From Methylocystis heyeri (lineage in GTDB: Bacteria; Pseudomonadota; Alphaproteobacteria; Rhizobiales; Beijerinckiaceae), in contig NZ_CP046052.1 in NCBI RefSeq assembly GCF_004802635.2, forward strand, positions 2,108,001 through 2,172,000: 64,000 nt of DNA. Reading direction: 5' to 3'. The position numbers and the translations under genes were made by a program. Every line of letters begins with the position of its first letter. Position 1 is the stretch's first letter. Below, in pieces: positions 35,321-43,404 of this stretch. The notes beneath the pieces were generated by a model, which was not told the DNA's origin, made no database searches, and saw nothing but the letters and a program-made list of their open reading frames with translations.

Positions 35321-36463
35321 ATGACCGATCGTATCCAGGAATTTCTGCGCGCCCGACGCCTCGAGGGCCGCGACAACGGCCCCTGCCTCGTCGTCGACCT
35401 CGACGTGGTGCGGGACAATTACCGCGCCTTCGCCAAGGCGCTGCCGGACACGCGCGTCTTCTACGCCGTGAAAGCAAATCCGGCGCCGCAGGTGCTGTCC
35501 CTGCTGGCGAAGCTCGGCTCCTGCTTCGATACGGCTTCGGTTCCCGAAATCGAGATGTCGCTGGCCGCGGGCGCAAGCTCAGATCGCATCAGCTTCGGCA
35601 ATACGATCAAGAAAGAGCGCGACATCCAGCGCGCGTTCGAGCTCGGCGTGCGTCTCTTTGCGGTCGACTGCGAGGCGGAAGTCGAAAAAATAGCCCGCGC
35701 CGCGCCGGGAGCCAAAGTCTTCTGCCGCATCCTTTGCGACGGCGAAGGCGCCGAATGGCCCCTCTCGCGCAAATTCGGCTGCGCTCCGGAAATGGCGGCG
35801 GGCGTGCTGGAGCATGCGCATCGCCTCGGCCTCGTCGCCTACGGCGTCTCGTTCCATGTCGGCTCGCAGCAGCGCAATCCGCGCATGTGGGACGGCGCGC
35901 TGAAATCGGCGGCGGCCATCTTCCGCGAGCTGTCGGAGCGCGGAATCCAGCTTCAGATGGTCAATCTGGGCGGCGGCTTCCCGACCAAATATCTGAACGA
36001 CGTGCCCGCGGTGAAAACCTATGGCGCGGCGATCTTCAGCGCCCTCTCCAAACATTTCGGCAACCGCATTCCGGAGACCATCATCGAGCCGGGTCGCGGC
36101 ATGGTCGGCAACGCCGGGTTGATCGAGGCCGAAGTGGTGCTGATCTCGAAGAAGTCGCAGGACGATTCCGTGCGCTGGGTCTATCTCGACATCGGCAAGT
36201 TCAACGGACTGGCCGAGACCACCGACGAGATGATCCGTTATCCGATCCGCACCAGGGCCGACGGCGACGCCACCGGTCCCTGCGTCATCGCCGGACCGAG
36301 CTGCGACTCCATCGACGTGCTCTACGAGAAAGCCCCCTATCACCTTCCGATCAGTCTGGAGATCGGCTCCAAGGTGCTGATCGAGGGAACAGGCGCCTAT
36401 ACGACGACCTATTCCTCGATCTGCTTCAACGGCTTCGCGCCGCTCGAATCCTTCGTCATCTAA
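35321..36463 (+). CDS. Ornithine (or ornithine/lysine) decarboxylase, alanine-racemase-fold type
   Basis: This 380-residue PLP enzyme of the eukaryotic-type ODC family makes putrescine from ornithine in the cytoplasm. Lys51 in FYAVKANP binds PLP; later blocks are FDTASVPEIEM, GVSFHVGSQQRNP, LGGGFPTKY, and EPGRGMVGNAG. GPSCDSIDVLY contains the active-site Cys and Asp of the substrate pocket. Family members may also accept lysine. A speF-type leader precedes it. The gene is followed after about 100 bp by a GNAT gene on the same strand. Confidence 0.93.
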   Translation: MTDRIQEFLRARRLEGRDNGPCLVVDLDVVRDNYRAFAKALPDTRVFYAVKANPAPQVLSLLAKLGSCFDTASVPEIEMSLAAGASSDRISFGNTIKKERDIQRAFELGVRLFAVDCEAEVEKIARAAPGAKVFCRILCDGEGAEWPLSRKFGCAPEMAAGVLEHAHRLGLVAYGVSFHVGSQQRNPRMWDGALKSAAAIFRELSERGIQLQMVNLGGGFPTKYLNDVPAVKTYGAAIFSALSKHFGNRIPETIIEPGRGMVGNAGLIEAEVVLISKKSQDDSVRWVYLDIGKFNGLAETTDEMIRYPIRTRADGDATGPCVIAGPSCDSIDVLYEKAPYHLPISLEIGSKVLIEGTGAYTTTYSSICFNGFAPLESFVI

Positions 36464-36564
36464 AAACGCTCGACCAGAATAGTCCCGTCCGGCCGCGCTC
36501 CACGCGATTCTTCGTCGCTGGAGCGTCGGCGCGAGGGTCTGCTCGTCTTCTCCTGGAGGCAGCC

Positions 36565-37167
36565 ATGACCTTTGTTTCCGCCATCGCATTCGACGACGCC
36601 GTAGCGGTCCCTTTCGGCGCCGCATTCGCGCGCCATCCCGGCTTCGTCATCGGGGAAGAAACGCCAGCGGACGTCGAGGCAAGGGAAGCCCTGCTCGACG
36701 CGGCTTTCGGGCCGGCGCGTTTTCTCAAGACCTGCGAGCGGCTGCGCGCGGGACGCCTGCCCGCCCGCGGATTGGCGCTTTCGGCGCATGAGGGCGAGCG
36801 GCTGATCGCCACGCTGCGGCTGTGGCCGGTGCGGGCCGGTGCGGGCCGCCCCGCGCTGCTGCTGGGGCCCCTCGCGGTGGCGCAGGATCGCCAGTCGCTC
36901 GGGCTCGGCGCCGCCATGATCCGGAGCGCGCTGTCGCGGGCGAAGGCGCGCAACCACCGCGCCATATTGCTGGTGGGCGACGAGCCTTATTACGCCCGCT
37001 TCGGCTTCGAGCGGCGCCTCGCCGAAGGCCTGACCATGCCGGGCTGGGTCGATCCCGCGCGTTTCCTCGGGCTCGAGCTTGCGCCTGGAGCGCTGAAAGA
37101 CGCTCATGGCCGCGTCAGCGCGGCGGCCCCGGCTGCGCCGGAATGCGCCCTGCCCCGCGCCGCGTGA
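36565..37167 (+). CDS. GNAT family N-acetyltransferase (YhbS-like)
   Basis: From ATG 36565, preceded by GGAGG, this encodes 200 residues. The GNAT core shows LLLGPLAVAQDRQSLGLGAAMIRSAL (acetyl-CoA loop, about residues 90-115) and PYYARFGFERRL, the usual end of the fold in the YhbS branch. The C-terminal tail is Ala/Pro-rich. The substrate is unknown. It may be co-transcribed with the decarboxylase, in which case an amine substrate is possible but unproven. A 10-bp tandem GGTGCGGGCC lies within the coding sequence. Confidence 0.85.
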   Translation: MTFVSAIAFDDAVAVPFGAAFARHPGFVIGEETPADVEAREALLDAAFGPARFLKTCERLRAGRLPARGLALSAHEGERLIATLRLWPVRAGAGRPALLLGPLAVAQDRQSLGLGAAMIRSALSRAKARNHRAILLVGDEPYYARFGFERRLAEGLTMPGWVDPARFLGLELAPGALKDAHGRVSAAAPAAPECALPRAA

Positions 37168-37187
37168 CAGGGGCGTTCGCACGCGGA

Positions 37188-37221
37188 AAGCCCGGCCCTT
37201 TTTTACAAAAAGACCGGGCTT
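37188..37221. terminator. Hairpin between convergent genes (possible bidirectional terminator)
   Basis: Arms AAGCCCGG/CCGGGCTT enclose CTTTTT...AAAAAG, giving a long stem between the GNAT gene and fliJ. No T-run follows on either strand outside the stem, so termination is uncertain. Confidence 0.45.
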
Positions 37222-37242
37222 GATCTGATCATGCGCTCGACT

Positions 37243-37650
37243 TCAGGCGCGACGGAAAGCTTCGCCCGCAAAGGTGGCGCTGCGGCGCTCCGCCACGACA
37301 TCGACCATGCGCTCGGCGGCATGGTCGCGCGCTTCCTGATTCTGCGCCTTGGCGAGTTCGTCGCCGGCCTCCTTGGCCTCCTCCTGCGCGGCTTCGAGCT
37401 TGCCGCGCAATTCGTTCAGCGAAAGCTGGAGGTTGTCGCGCCGCACGCGAGCGGCGCGGGCATAGGTCGGATAGGCGAAATGCGCCGGATCGGTGATGTT
37501 CGCGCGTTTTTCCTCCAGCTCGATCTCGCGGTCGAGATCGCCCGTCATTCGAGCGAACTCGGCTATCATCGTCTGCAGTTGCGCGACGCGTCGCCGTTTT
37601 TCCTCCGCCTGGAACTTTTTCAGACGCATCAATGTATCCCGCGACTTCAT
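37243..37650 (-). CDS. fliJ: Flagellar export protein FliJ
   Basis: This 135-residue protein from ATG 37650 (MKSRDTLMRLKKFQ) is nearly all helical and coiled-coil, rich in Glu, Arg, Ala and Lys, with the FliJ pattern: EEKRRRVAQLQTMIAEF, ITDPAHFAYPTYARAARVRRDNL and a long charged helix. FliJ works with the FliI ATPase in the flagellar type III export gate. No other flagellar gene is in the window, so fliI and the main cluster lie elsewhere. It suggests a motile organism. Confidence 0.85.
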   Translation of the reverse strand: MKSRDTLMRLKKFQAEEKRRRVAQLQTMIAEFARMTGDLDREIELEEKRANITDPAHFAYPTYARAARVRRDNLQLSLNELRGKLEAAQEEAKEAGDELAKAQNQEARDHAAERMVDVVAERRSATFAGEAFRRA

Positions 37651-37978
37651 TCCATACACTCCAATACGCCGGGCGCAGGCGCCCAATAGGACCGTTCCTC
37701 CAATTCGCGAGACGGTTGCGATTATGGCGAAAGGAGGTTGCTCGTTGGTTACCCGGTTTCGAAAAATTCACGACGATCGCCGCGCGCCTTAACCATGATG
37801 GACCGGCGAGCCCTGAAGACACGGGGTTTTCGGCGCTGTACAGCGTTCCGCGACCGGGAAATTTGTAGAGATGGTTTTTGGCGGAGGGAGAGGGTAAAGG
37901 GTCGATTTTTAGAGGGTTTTCCGAACGTCTCGGCGCGAAGCTCCAGACGCGAAAAATTCAGCCCATCGGAGGATATGT
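37651..37978. other. Intergenic region between divergent fliJ and HAD genes
   Basis: No gene was recognised. It holds a perfect 12-base palindrome CGCTGTACAGCG (37834-37845) and one TTAACC half-site near 37787. Either might be regulatory for fliJ, but neither is enough to name a regulator. Confidence 0.4.
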
Positions 37979-38770
37979 ATGATGAAGCCGCTGGAGAACG
38001 CCGAGCTTTCCACTTTCCGCGATGTGCGTTTTGTCCTCACCGACATGGACGAGACGCTGACCCACCAGGGAAGGCTGGCGGCGAACGCCTATGCGGCGCT
38101 CGAGCGATTGCAGACCGCCGGCGTGAAGGTCATCCCCGTCACCGGCGCACCGGCGGGCTGGTGCGATCAGATGGCGCGCATGTGGCCCGTGGACGGCGTG
38201 ATCGGCGAGAATGGCGGCCTCTTTTTTCAAAGAAGCGGCGACGGCCACGGCGTCGAGAGGCATTTCTGGCATGATGACGACCAGGATCGTGCGGTCGTTT
38301 GGGAGCGCCTGACGAAGATCGGCGAACAAGTGCGCAAAGCCGCGCCTTCGGCCTCCTTTGCGCAAGATCAGCCATTCCGCCTGACAAGCCTCGCCTTCGC
38401 CCGCCCGCAAAATCAAGCCGAGCAGGAGGCGATCCTCGGCGCATTGCGCGAGGCCCCGGCGGATACGACGGTCAACAACCTTTGGGTGCTCGGCTGGCTC
38501 GGCGGTTACGACAAGCTCGCGATGAGCCGGCGGGTTCTGCGCGACCACTATGGTCTCGATATCGAGACCGATCCTGGGGCTGTCCTGTACTCGGGCGATT
38601 CGACGAACGACGCGCCCATGTTCTCCTTTTTCGAGCACAGCGTGGGCGTCAGCACGGTGGTCCAATATCTCGACCAGCTCCCGGCGCCGCCGCGGTGGAT
38701 CACGCGCGGTCCGGGCGGGGCGGGATTCGTCGAGATCGCGGACGCCGTCATCGCTTCGCGGGCCTTTTGA
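37979..38770 (+). CDS. HAD-IIB family phosphatase
   Basis: This 263-residue enzyme shows the HAD motifs of the Cof/sugar-phosphatase subfamily: VLTDMDETLTHQG (nucleophile Asp and acid Asp), VIPVTGAPAGW with the motif II Thr, and SGDSTNDAPMFSFF (metal-binding acid pair). A large IIB cap lies between motif II and III. The GENGGLFF and WLGGYDKL segments recall mannosyl-3-phosphoglycerate and sucrose-phosphate phosphatases. The substrate is not determined. Two ATG codons in a row begin the frame. Confidence 0.87.
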   Translation: MMKPLENAELSTFRDVRFVLTDMDETLTHQGRLAANAYAALERLQTAGVKVIPVTGAPAGWCDQMARMWPVDGVIGENGGLFFQRSGDGHGVERHFWHDDDQDRAVVWERLTKIGEQVRKAAPSASFAQDQPFRLTSLAFARPQNQAEQEAILGALREAPADTTVNNLWVLGWLGGYDKLAMSRRVLRDHYGLDIETDPGAVLYSGDSTNDAPMFSFFEHSVGVSTVVQYLDQLPAPPRWITRGPGGAGFVEIADAVIASRAF

Positions 38771-39204
38771 ACGTGAACCCGCTGCGCCGCGAATGATGTC
38801 GTCCGGATCAGCGTTCGCATTTGATTACGAACCAGACGGCGATCGTCCATTCTGAGTAATGCAAGCAATGAGATTGCAACAGCTTTGGCAAATGGCGGCT
38901 CCAATATGGCGCGAACGGCCCCGTGCGGTCCCTGCCGGGGCAGATCAGCCCGTTCACGATTTTTTGATCGAGCCTCGCGGAGAGAGAAAGCGTCCCCCGC
39001 CCCGACGCTCTTGACGACAGGAAGTTTACACCCCCCTTTTGTCACGCAATCGCGATTTTCAAGCCCTGCAACCGGCGCCGTCATCAAAATAAAAGATTCA
39101 AGAGCGGCATAACGCCATCTTAAAAAGAGACAAGCTGCCGCCCACCTGAAGATCAGGAACGCGCGAAACCTTTCATAGGGCGAATTCACGCGCAGGAGGG
39201 CTAA
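38771..39204. other. Long 5' region upstream of the PmoD-like gene
   Basis: About 430 bases without a supported gene precede the PmoD-like gene. TTGACG near 39012 is a possible -35. Near the gene, GCAGGAGGGCTAA gives a strong ribosome binding site. Base composition is slightly more AT-rich than the neighbourhood (AAAATAAAAGATTC, CTTAAAAAGAGAC). The length suggests complex control, but no operator was identified. Confidence 0.45.
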
Positions 39205-39807
39205 ATGAAGCTCAGTAGATTTCTAGCGGCTATGCTTGCAGCGGCGCTGTTCGCGCCGCTCGCTGCGACAAATGCCTCCGCGCATGGCGGCGTCAAGCTC
39301 GAGCAGGACACATGCGTCCTCAAGATCGGGCCGAGCACCATGCATTTTATCGGTTATCAACGCGAAGGCGAAGAGGAAGAGTTCTGCGAAGACATTGCGC
39401 GCACGGGTCCGACCGTGATTGCGCTTTCGGCCATCTCGCCCGACCTGCGCGACATGGCGATCGGCGTCCGCGTAGTGAAGGATGTCGGAGAAGAAAAGGA
39501 GAAACAGAACCTCGACGCCGCGACGGTCGCCTACTACCCGCCGAAGGTCTATCCCAATGGGATCATGACATTCGAACACAACTTCAAGGACGCGGGGCGT
39601 TACGTCGGCATCGTGACGGTGGCGGATGATCTCGGAAACCAGTGGGTTTCACGCTTTCCCTTTACGGTGGGCGTGTTCACCTTCATGGCTTACATAGATT
39701 ACATTTTGTACGGCGTGGGCTTTACGGCGCTGTGCGGGTTCCTATGGTATATGCTCGGACGCGGCAAAGCCAAACCGAGCCATCTCGACGCGCCGAGCGC
39801 GGCCTGA
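39205..39807 (+). CDS. pmoD: PmoD/AmoD family membrane-anchored periplasmic copper-site protein
   Basis: This 200-residue protein has a signal peptide (cleavage near ASA-HGG), a periplasmic domain and one C-terminal membrane helix (about 158-188). The stretch with Cys37, IGPSTMHFIGYQ (Met46, His47), EEFCEDI (Cys61), then LRDMAIGVRVV and GRYVGIVTVAD matches PmoD/AmoD proteins, which occur in methane and ammonia oxidisers and can build a copper centre from Cys and Met ligands at a dimer interface. It lies outside any pmoCAB operon here. A secreted unknown follows 75 bp later. The assignment rests on remembered family motifs. Confidence 0.78.
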   Translation: MKLSRFLAAMLAAALFAPLAATNASAHGGVKLEQDTCVLKIGPSTMHFIGYQREGEEEEFCEDIARTGPTVIALSAISPDLRDMAIGVRVVKDVGEEKEKQNLDAATVAYYPPKVYPNGIMTFEHNFKDAGRYVGIVTVADDLGNQWVSRFPFTVGVFTFMAYIDYILYGVGFTALCGFLWYMLGRGKAKPSHLDAPSAA

Positions 39808-39881
39808 ACGCCGCCCGAAAGCCAAGACTGTTAGCTTCGATCCGGCGCTCAGCCGGATCGATTTTGAACGGGCCGATCTCC

Positions 39882-40451
39882 ATGAACATTCAGTCTATTT
39901 TTTCTTCCGCGTTGAAATCAGCCGCTCTAGCCGGCCTCATCGCGACTGCCGCGACCGGCGCGCGCGCCGAAGAGGCTCGAGACCCCGACGAAGCCCAATT
40001 GCTGCAGTCGTTCGAAAAGATCGACGTGTGGCATTTTCCGGTGGATTACAATGTCGGCTACAATAATCAGGATGTCGTCACCACCCGCGAGCTGGTGGCG
40101 CAGCCGGCCCCGACCGGCAAGCTCTGCTACATCCGCTTCGATCTCATCCAGGGCGAGGGCGACTTCGCCTATGGCTTCAAGCCCCCGCAGCTCGGGGCCG
40201 CCAATCCGACCCAATGGGGCGTTTACGTCCATAAGCGCGGGACCGTGCTGAACCAGCAGCGCTCGGTGCTGAAGATGAACGTGATCTATTTCTATGTGGA
40301 TGGGCCAAAGCCCGGCGCCGATCCGGACATCTGCGCCAAAAAGCAGGCGGAGCCCACGCCGCAGGCCGGCCATGGCTACACCGCCCCGGAATGGTCCGAC
40401 CTCATCGTGCGCGCCCGCCTCGTCCGTGGCTGGCCGCAGCCGGCGCGGTGA
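39882..40451 (+). CDS. Secreted protein of unknown function downstream of pmoD
   Basis: The 189-residue product starts with a signal peptide (MNIQSIFSSALKSAALAGLI..., cleavage near ARA-EEA). The mature part has FEKIDVWHFPVDYNVGYNN and GKLCYIRFDLIQGEGDFAYGF, with two cysteines (Cys in KLCYI and in DICAKK). I do not recognise the family. The position 75 bp after the PmoD-like gene on the same strand suggests one transcript and a periplasmic partner role. That is inference only. Confidence 0.7.
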   Translation: MNIQSIFSSALKSAALAGLIATAATGARAEEARDPDEAQLLQSFEKIDVWHFPVDYNVGYNNQDVVTTRELVAQPAPTGKLCYIRFDLIQGEGDFAYGFKPPQLGAANPTQWGVYVHKRGTVLNQQRSVLKMNVIYFYVDGPKPGADPDICAKKQAEPTPQAGHGYTAPEWSDLIVRARLVRGWPQPAR

Positions 40452-40455
40452 GCCA

Positions 40456-41157
40456 TCAGCGGCCGAACGACAAGAAACCCAAAGCGACCGCCGCCAGCAG
40501 GCAGGCGGCTGAAATACCCATCGCATAGCCGAACTGAACGAGCGACAGCGTAATCTCCAGCCTGTCGCCGACGACATCGACCTTCTCCAGCGCCGCTTTA
40601 ATCACGACGCCTTTGGCATTGTCCTTGAGGACATAAATCGGCTTCAGGGAGAAGGCTTTCTCCACGGTTTTTTGCGCCGCCGCGCTCGCCCACTGCCGGA
40701 ACTCCGCCTTGACGGACTCGGCCACTTCATCGAGGCCGTGCTCGGCGGCGAATTTTTCTATTCTTTGCTTCAGCCCAGAGGATTTCGCGCCGTCGGGTTT
40801 TTCGATCCCCACGTCCAGGAGGCGGACCGGCGAGGTGGGATGAAAATAAAATGCGCCGTCGCGATAGATCGGCGCGCCCCATCCCTCAAACTCGGCCGTA
40901 ATGGTCCGGCCTTTGAAACGCGCCGCAACTCTGGCGTCGATCCCGATCTGATTGTCCGCGAAGCGCACCTTTACCGACTCGACGTCGATGTTCTTCGATT
41001 CCGCCGCTCTTTGTCTCAGAGCCGCATCGATGCGCTCCTGAGCCTCCTGCTGCGTGATGTCGACCAAATACGCGCCGCCGTTACAGGCCAGCCACGCAAA
41101 TACGCCCCCGACAAGAAAAAGACAGGCGGCGGCGATGCGCTTTCCGCTTCGAGACAA
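40456..41157 (-). CDS. Membrane-anchored DUF1439-like protein
   Basis: This 233-residue protein has an N-terminal membrane segment (residues 8-27), a soluble domain, and a second hydrophobic segment at the C-terminus (about 210-230). The soluble part begins VDITQQEAQERIDAAL and has YRDGAFYFHPTSPVRLLDV, which recalls the DUF1439/YceB lipid-binding-type lipoproteins, except that no lipobox is present. It is convergent with the secreted gene and just downstream of pqqDE on the same strand. Confidence 0.55.
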   Translation of the reverse strand: MSRSGKRIAAACLFLVGGVFAWLACNGGAYLVDITQQEAQERIDAALRQRAAESKNIDVESVKVRFADNQIGIDARVAARFKGRTITAEFEGWGAPIYRDGAFYFHPTSPVRLLDVGIEKPDGAKSSGLKQRIEKFAAEHGLDEVAESVKAEFRQWASAAAQKTVEKAFSLKPIYVLKDNAKGVVIKAALEKVDVVGDRLEITLSLVQFGYAMGISAACLLAAVALGFLSFGR

Positions 41158-41185
41158 ATCCTTCTCCGCCGACTAAAATACCCGC

Positions 41186-42628
41186 TCAGGCTCCCGCCCC
41201 GCCCATGCGCCGGAAGATGAAAGCCGGCGGAGCGACATGGGCCTCGGTTTCGGCGAGGGCCGCAAAGCGCGCGTGATCGGGCGAGAGATGACAGGCGGGA
41301 TCGGTCGCCGCGGGATCGCCCGCAACCGCCATGGCTTGGCAACGGCATCCGCCGAGGTCAATCTCGCGGCGGTCGCAGGAGACGCAGGGCTCCTTCATCC
41401 ATTCGGTTCCGCGGAAGGCGTTGAAGGCCGCCCCATTGCGCCAGATGTCGGCGAGGTCGCGCTTGCGCACGTCGTCGAAGACGAGGCCGGGCAGCGTCTG
41501 CGCGGCGTGGCAGGGCAGCGCCCTGCCCGAGGGCGTCACCACGACGATGGAGCGGCCCCAGCCGCCGGTGCATGTTTTCGGCCTTGTGGCGTAATGATCA
41601 TGAATGACGAAATCGAAATTCAGCACGCCCTTCAGCCGCGCCTTCGCCTCCTCGACGACCTTCACGCTCTCCATGAATTTTTCGCGCGTCGGAATCAGCG
41701 CCGCCCGGTTTTTTTCGGCCCAGGCGTAATATTGGATATGCGCCACCTCGATGCGCTGGGCGCCGACTTCGACCGCAAAATCGATGATCTGCGGCAGATG
41801 GTCGATGTTCTGGCGGTGCATGGGCGCATTGATGGTGAGGCCCATGCCGAGCTCCCGCGTCCACCCCGCCACGTCGCGCTTCTTCGCCACCCCGCCCTCG
41901 AAGGCGCTGATGTAATCGGCGCTCTCGGGAACGACGTCCTGGATCGAGACCTGCACATGGTCGAGGCCGATATTCGCCAGCGTTTCGAGCCGCTCGCGCG
42001 TGAGCATGACAGCGGAGGTCACGAGATTGCTGTAGAGCCCCGCCTCCACCGCATATTGGAGGATTTCCTCCAGATCCCGCCGCAGCGTCGGCTCTCCGCC
42101 GGAAAGATGCAGCTGCAATGCGCCGGCGGCGGCGGAGCGGCGGAAGGTCTCGCCCCATTCCTGCGCTGTCAGCTCCACATTGGGGCGTTCCAGCTCCAAC
42201 GGATTGGAGCAATAGGGACATTGCAGCGGGCAGCGATGGGTGAGTTCAGCCAGCAGTCCCGCCGGACCGCCGGAAAAAGGCGCATAGGACTGCGCGACCG
42301 AGGAAAGTGGCGGCGGCGAGAAGGCGTCCGTCCCGTCGCGCAGCAGGCATTTGTCCGCAAGCCCCTGCAGCAGCGCGGTGACGTCGCGCAAGACCACGTC
42401 CTGCGGCGCGCCATATTGCGCGGCGAGCTGGGCGGCGATCTGCGCGACGCTTTTTTCGCCGTCGATCAGGCTCAGCACCGCGAGCGAAATGGCGTCGATC
42501 TCATAGGCGCGCTCCGGCGCGAGAACGACGAAGCGATCGCGCACGCGGTCCTGATGCAGACGCGAATAGCGCGTGAAGGCCGGCCGCGACTGCGGCCCGA
42601 CGACGAAACGCGTCCGAACCTCAGCCAT
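41186..42628 (-). CDS. pqqDE: PqqD-PqqE fusion: peptide chaperone joined to the radical SAM PqqA cross-linking enzyme
   Basis: The 480-residue product combines two usual PQQ proteins. Residues 1-95 are PqqD, the RiPP recognition element that presents PqqA (FVVLAPERAYEID, ISLAVLSLIDGEKSV). From about residue 125 it is PqqE, with the radical SAM cluster motif HRCPLQCPYCSNPLE (CX3CX2C), HLSGGEPTLR, and the auxiliary-cluster cysteines (KTCTGGWG, LPCHAAQ, PCVSCDRREIDLGGCRCQ). PqqE links Glu and Tyr of PqqA, the first step of PQQ synthesis for methanol dehydrogenase. The ATG lies two bases after the pqqC stop. Other methylotrophs fuse pqqC with pqqD instead. Confidence 0.93.
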   Translation of the reverse strand: MAEVRTRFVVGPQSRPAFTRYSRLHQDRVRDRFVVLAPERAYEIDAISLAVLSLIDGEKSVAQIAAQLAAQYGAPQDVVLRDVTALLQGLADKCLLRDGTDAFSPPPLSSVAQSYAPFSGGPAGLLAELTHRCPLQCPYCSNPLELERPNVELTAQEWGETFRRSAAAGALQLHLSGGEPTLRRDLEEILQYAVEAGLYSNLVTSAVMLTRERLETLANIGLDHVQVSIQDVVPESADYISAFEGGVAKKRDVAGWTRELGMGLTINAPMHRQNIDHLPQIIDFAVEVGAQRIEVAHIQYYAWAEKNRAALIPTREKFMESVKVVEEAKARLKGVLNFDFVIHDHYATRPKTCTGGWGRSIVVVTPSGRALPCHAAQTLPGLVFDDVRKRDLADIWRNGAAFNAFRGTEWMKEPCVSCDRREIDLGGCRCQAMAVAGDPAATDPACHLSPDHARFAALAETEAHVAPPAFIFRRMGGAGA

Positions 42629-42630
42629 GC

Positions 42631-43404
42631 TCACGGAAAACTCTGTCCCGGCTGATAGGCGCCCGGCGGAATGACGCCCGGCGTCACATAGGCGTGATGC
42701 AGCGCGTCGAGTTGCGCCCACAGCACGTCGCATTTGAAGCGCACCGCCTCGATGCAGGCCTCCTGCTCGGGACGGCTCAGCGCATTCTGCTTGATATATT
42801 CCAGCGCGAAGTCGGCGTCGCGCGGGGCCTGCGAAAGACGCCGCTTGAAATAGGCCATCACATGATCGTCGACGAAATCGTAATTCTCCAGCATTCCGGC
42901 GATGCGCTCGCGATGGATGGCGGGCGCGAACAGCTCGGTGAGCGAGGACGCCACCGCGACCACCAGCGGCTGCTCGACGACATAGCGCACATAGGCCTCG
43001 ACCGCGAATTTGGTGGCGGGCAGCGCGCCGCGACGCGAGATCACATAATCGCGCGGCAGGCCGAGCCCGTCGGTGAGCACCAGCCAGCGCTCGATGCCTC
43101 CCGCCTCGTCGCCGAGGCCGTCGTGGTCGTGGATGCGGTGGATCCATTCGCGCCGCAATTCGCGGTCATGGGCCCGGCTCATGAAGGCCGCGTCCTTGCG
43201 CGGCACAGCCTCCTGATAGCAGTAGCGGTTCAACGCCCAGGCGCGCACCTGGTCCTTGTTCAGCTTGCCGCCGTGCAGCAGCTTATGGAACGGATGCTTG
43301 TCGTGATAACGCTCGGCGCCGACGGCGCGGATCGCGGCCTCGAAATCTTGCTTGGACAGCGGAGCTTCGTTGAGAAAGGCGTGCGATTCGATGACGTCGT
43401 TCAT
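42631..43404 (-). CDS. pqqC: PqqC, pyrroloquinoline-quinone synthase
   Basis: This 257-residue all-helical oxidase catalyses the final ring closure and oxidation to PQQ without a metal. Blocks include YHDKHPFHKLLHGGKL, WALNRYCYQEAVPRKDAAFMSR, IHDHDGLGDEAGGIERWL and LTELFAPAIHRERI. Length is standard for a stand-alone PqqC. Its start overlaps pqqB by 4 bp and its stop lies two bases before pqqDE. Confidence 0.97.
   Translation of the reverse strand: MNDVIESHAFLNEAPLSKQDFEAAIRAVGAERYHDKHPFHKLLHGGKLNKDQVRAWALNRYCYQEAVPRKDAAFMSRAHDRELRREWIHRIHDHDGLGDEAGGIERWLVLTDGLGLPRDYVISRRGALPATKFAVEAYVRYVVEQPLVVAVASSLTELFAPAIHRERIAGMLENYDFVDDHVMAYFKRRLSQAPRDADFALEYIKQNALSRPEQEACIEAVRFKCDVLWAQLDALHHAYVTPGVIPPGAYQPGQSFP

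Noticed and set aside
38771-39204. Sigma-54 promoter before the PmoD-like gene
   Set aside because: TTGGCAAATGGCGGC near 38885 resembles the -24 part but lacks a correctly spaced -12 GC.
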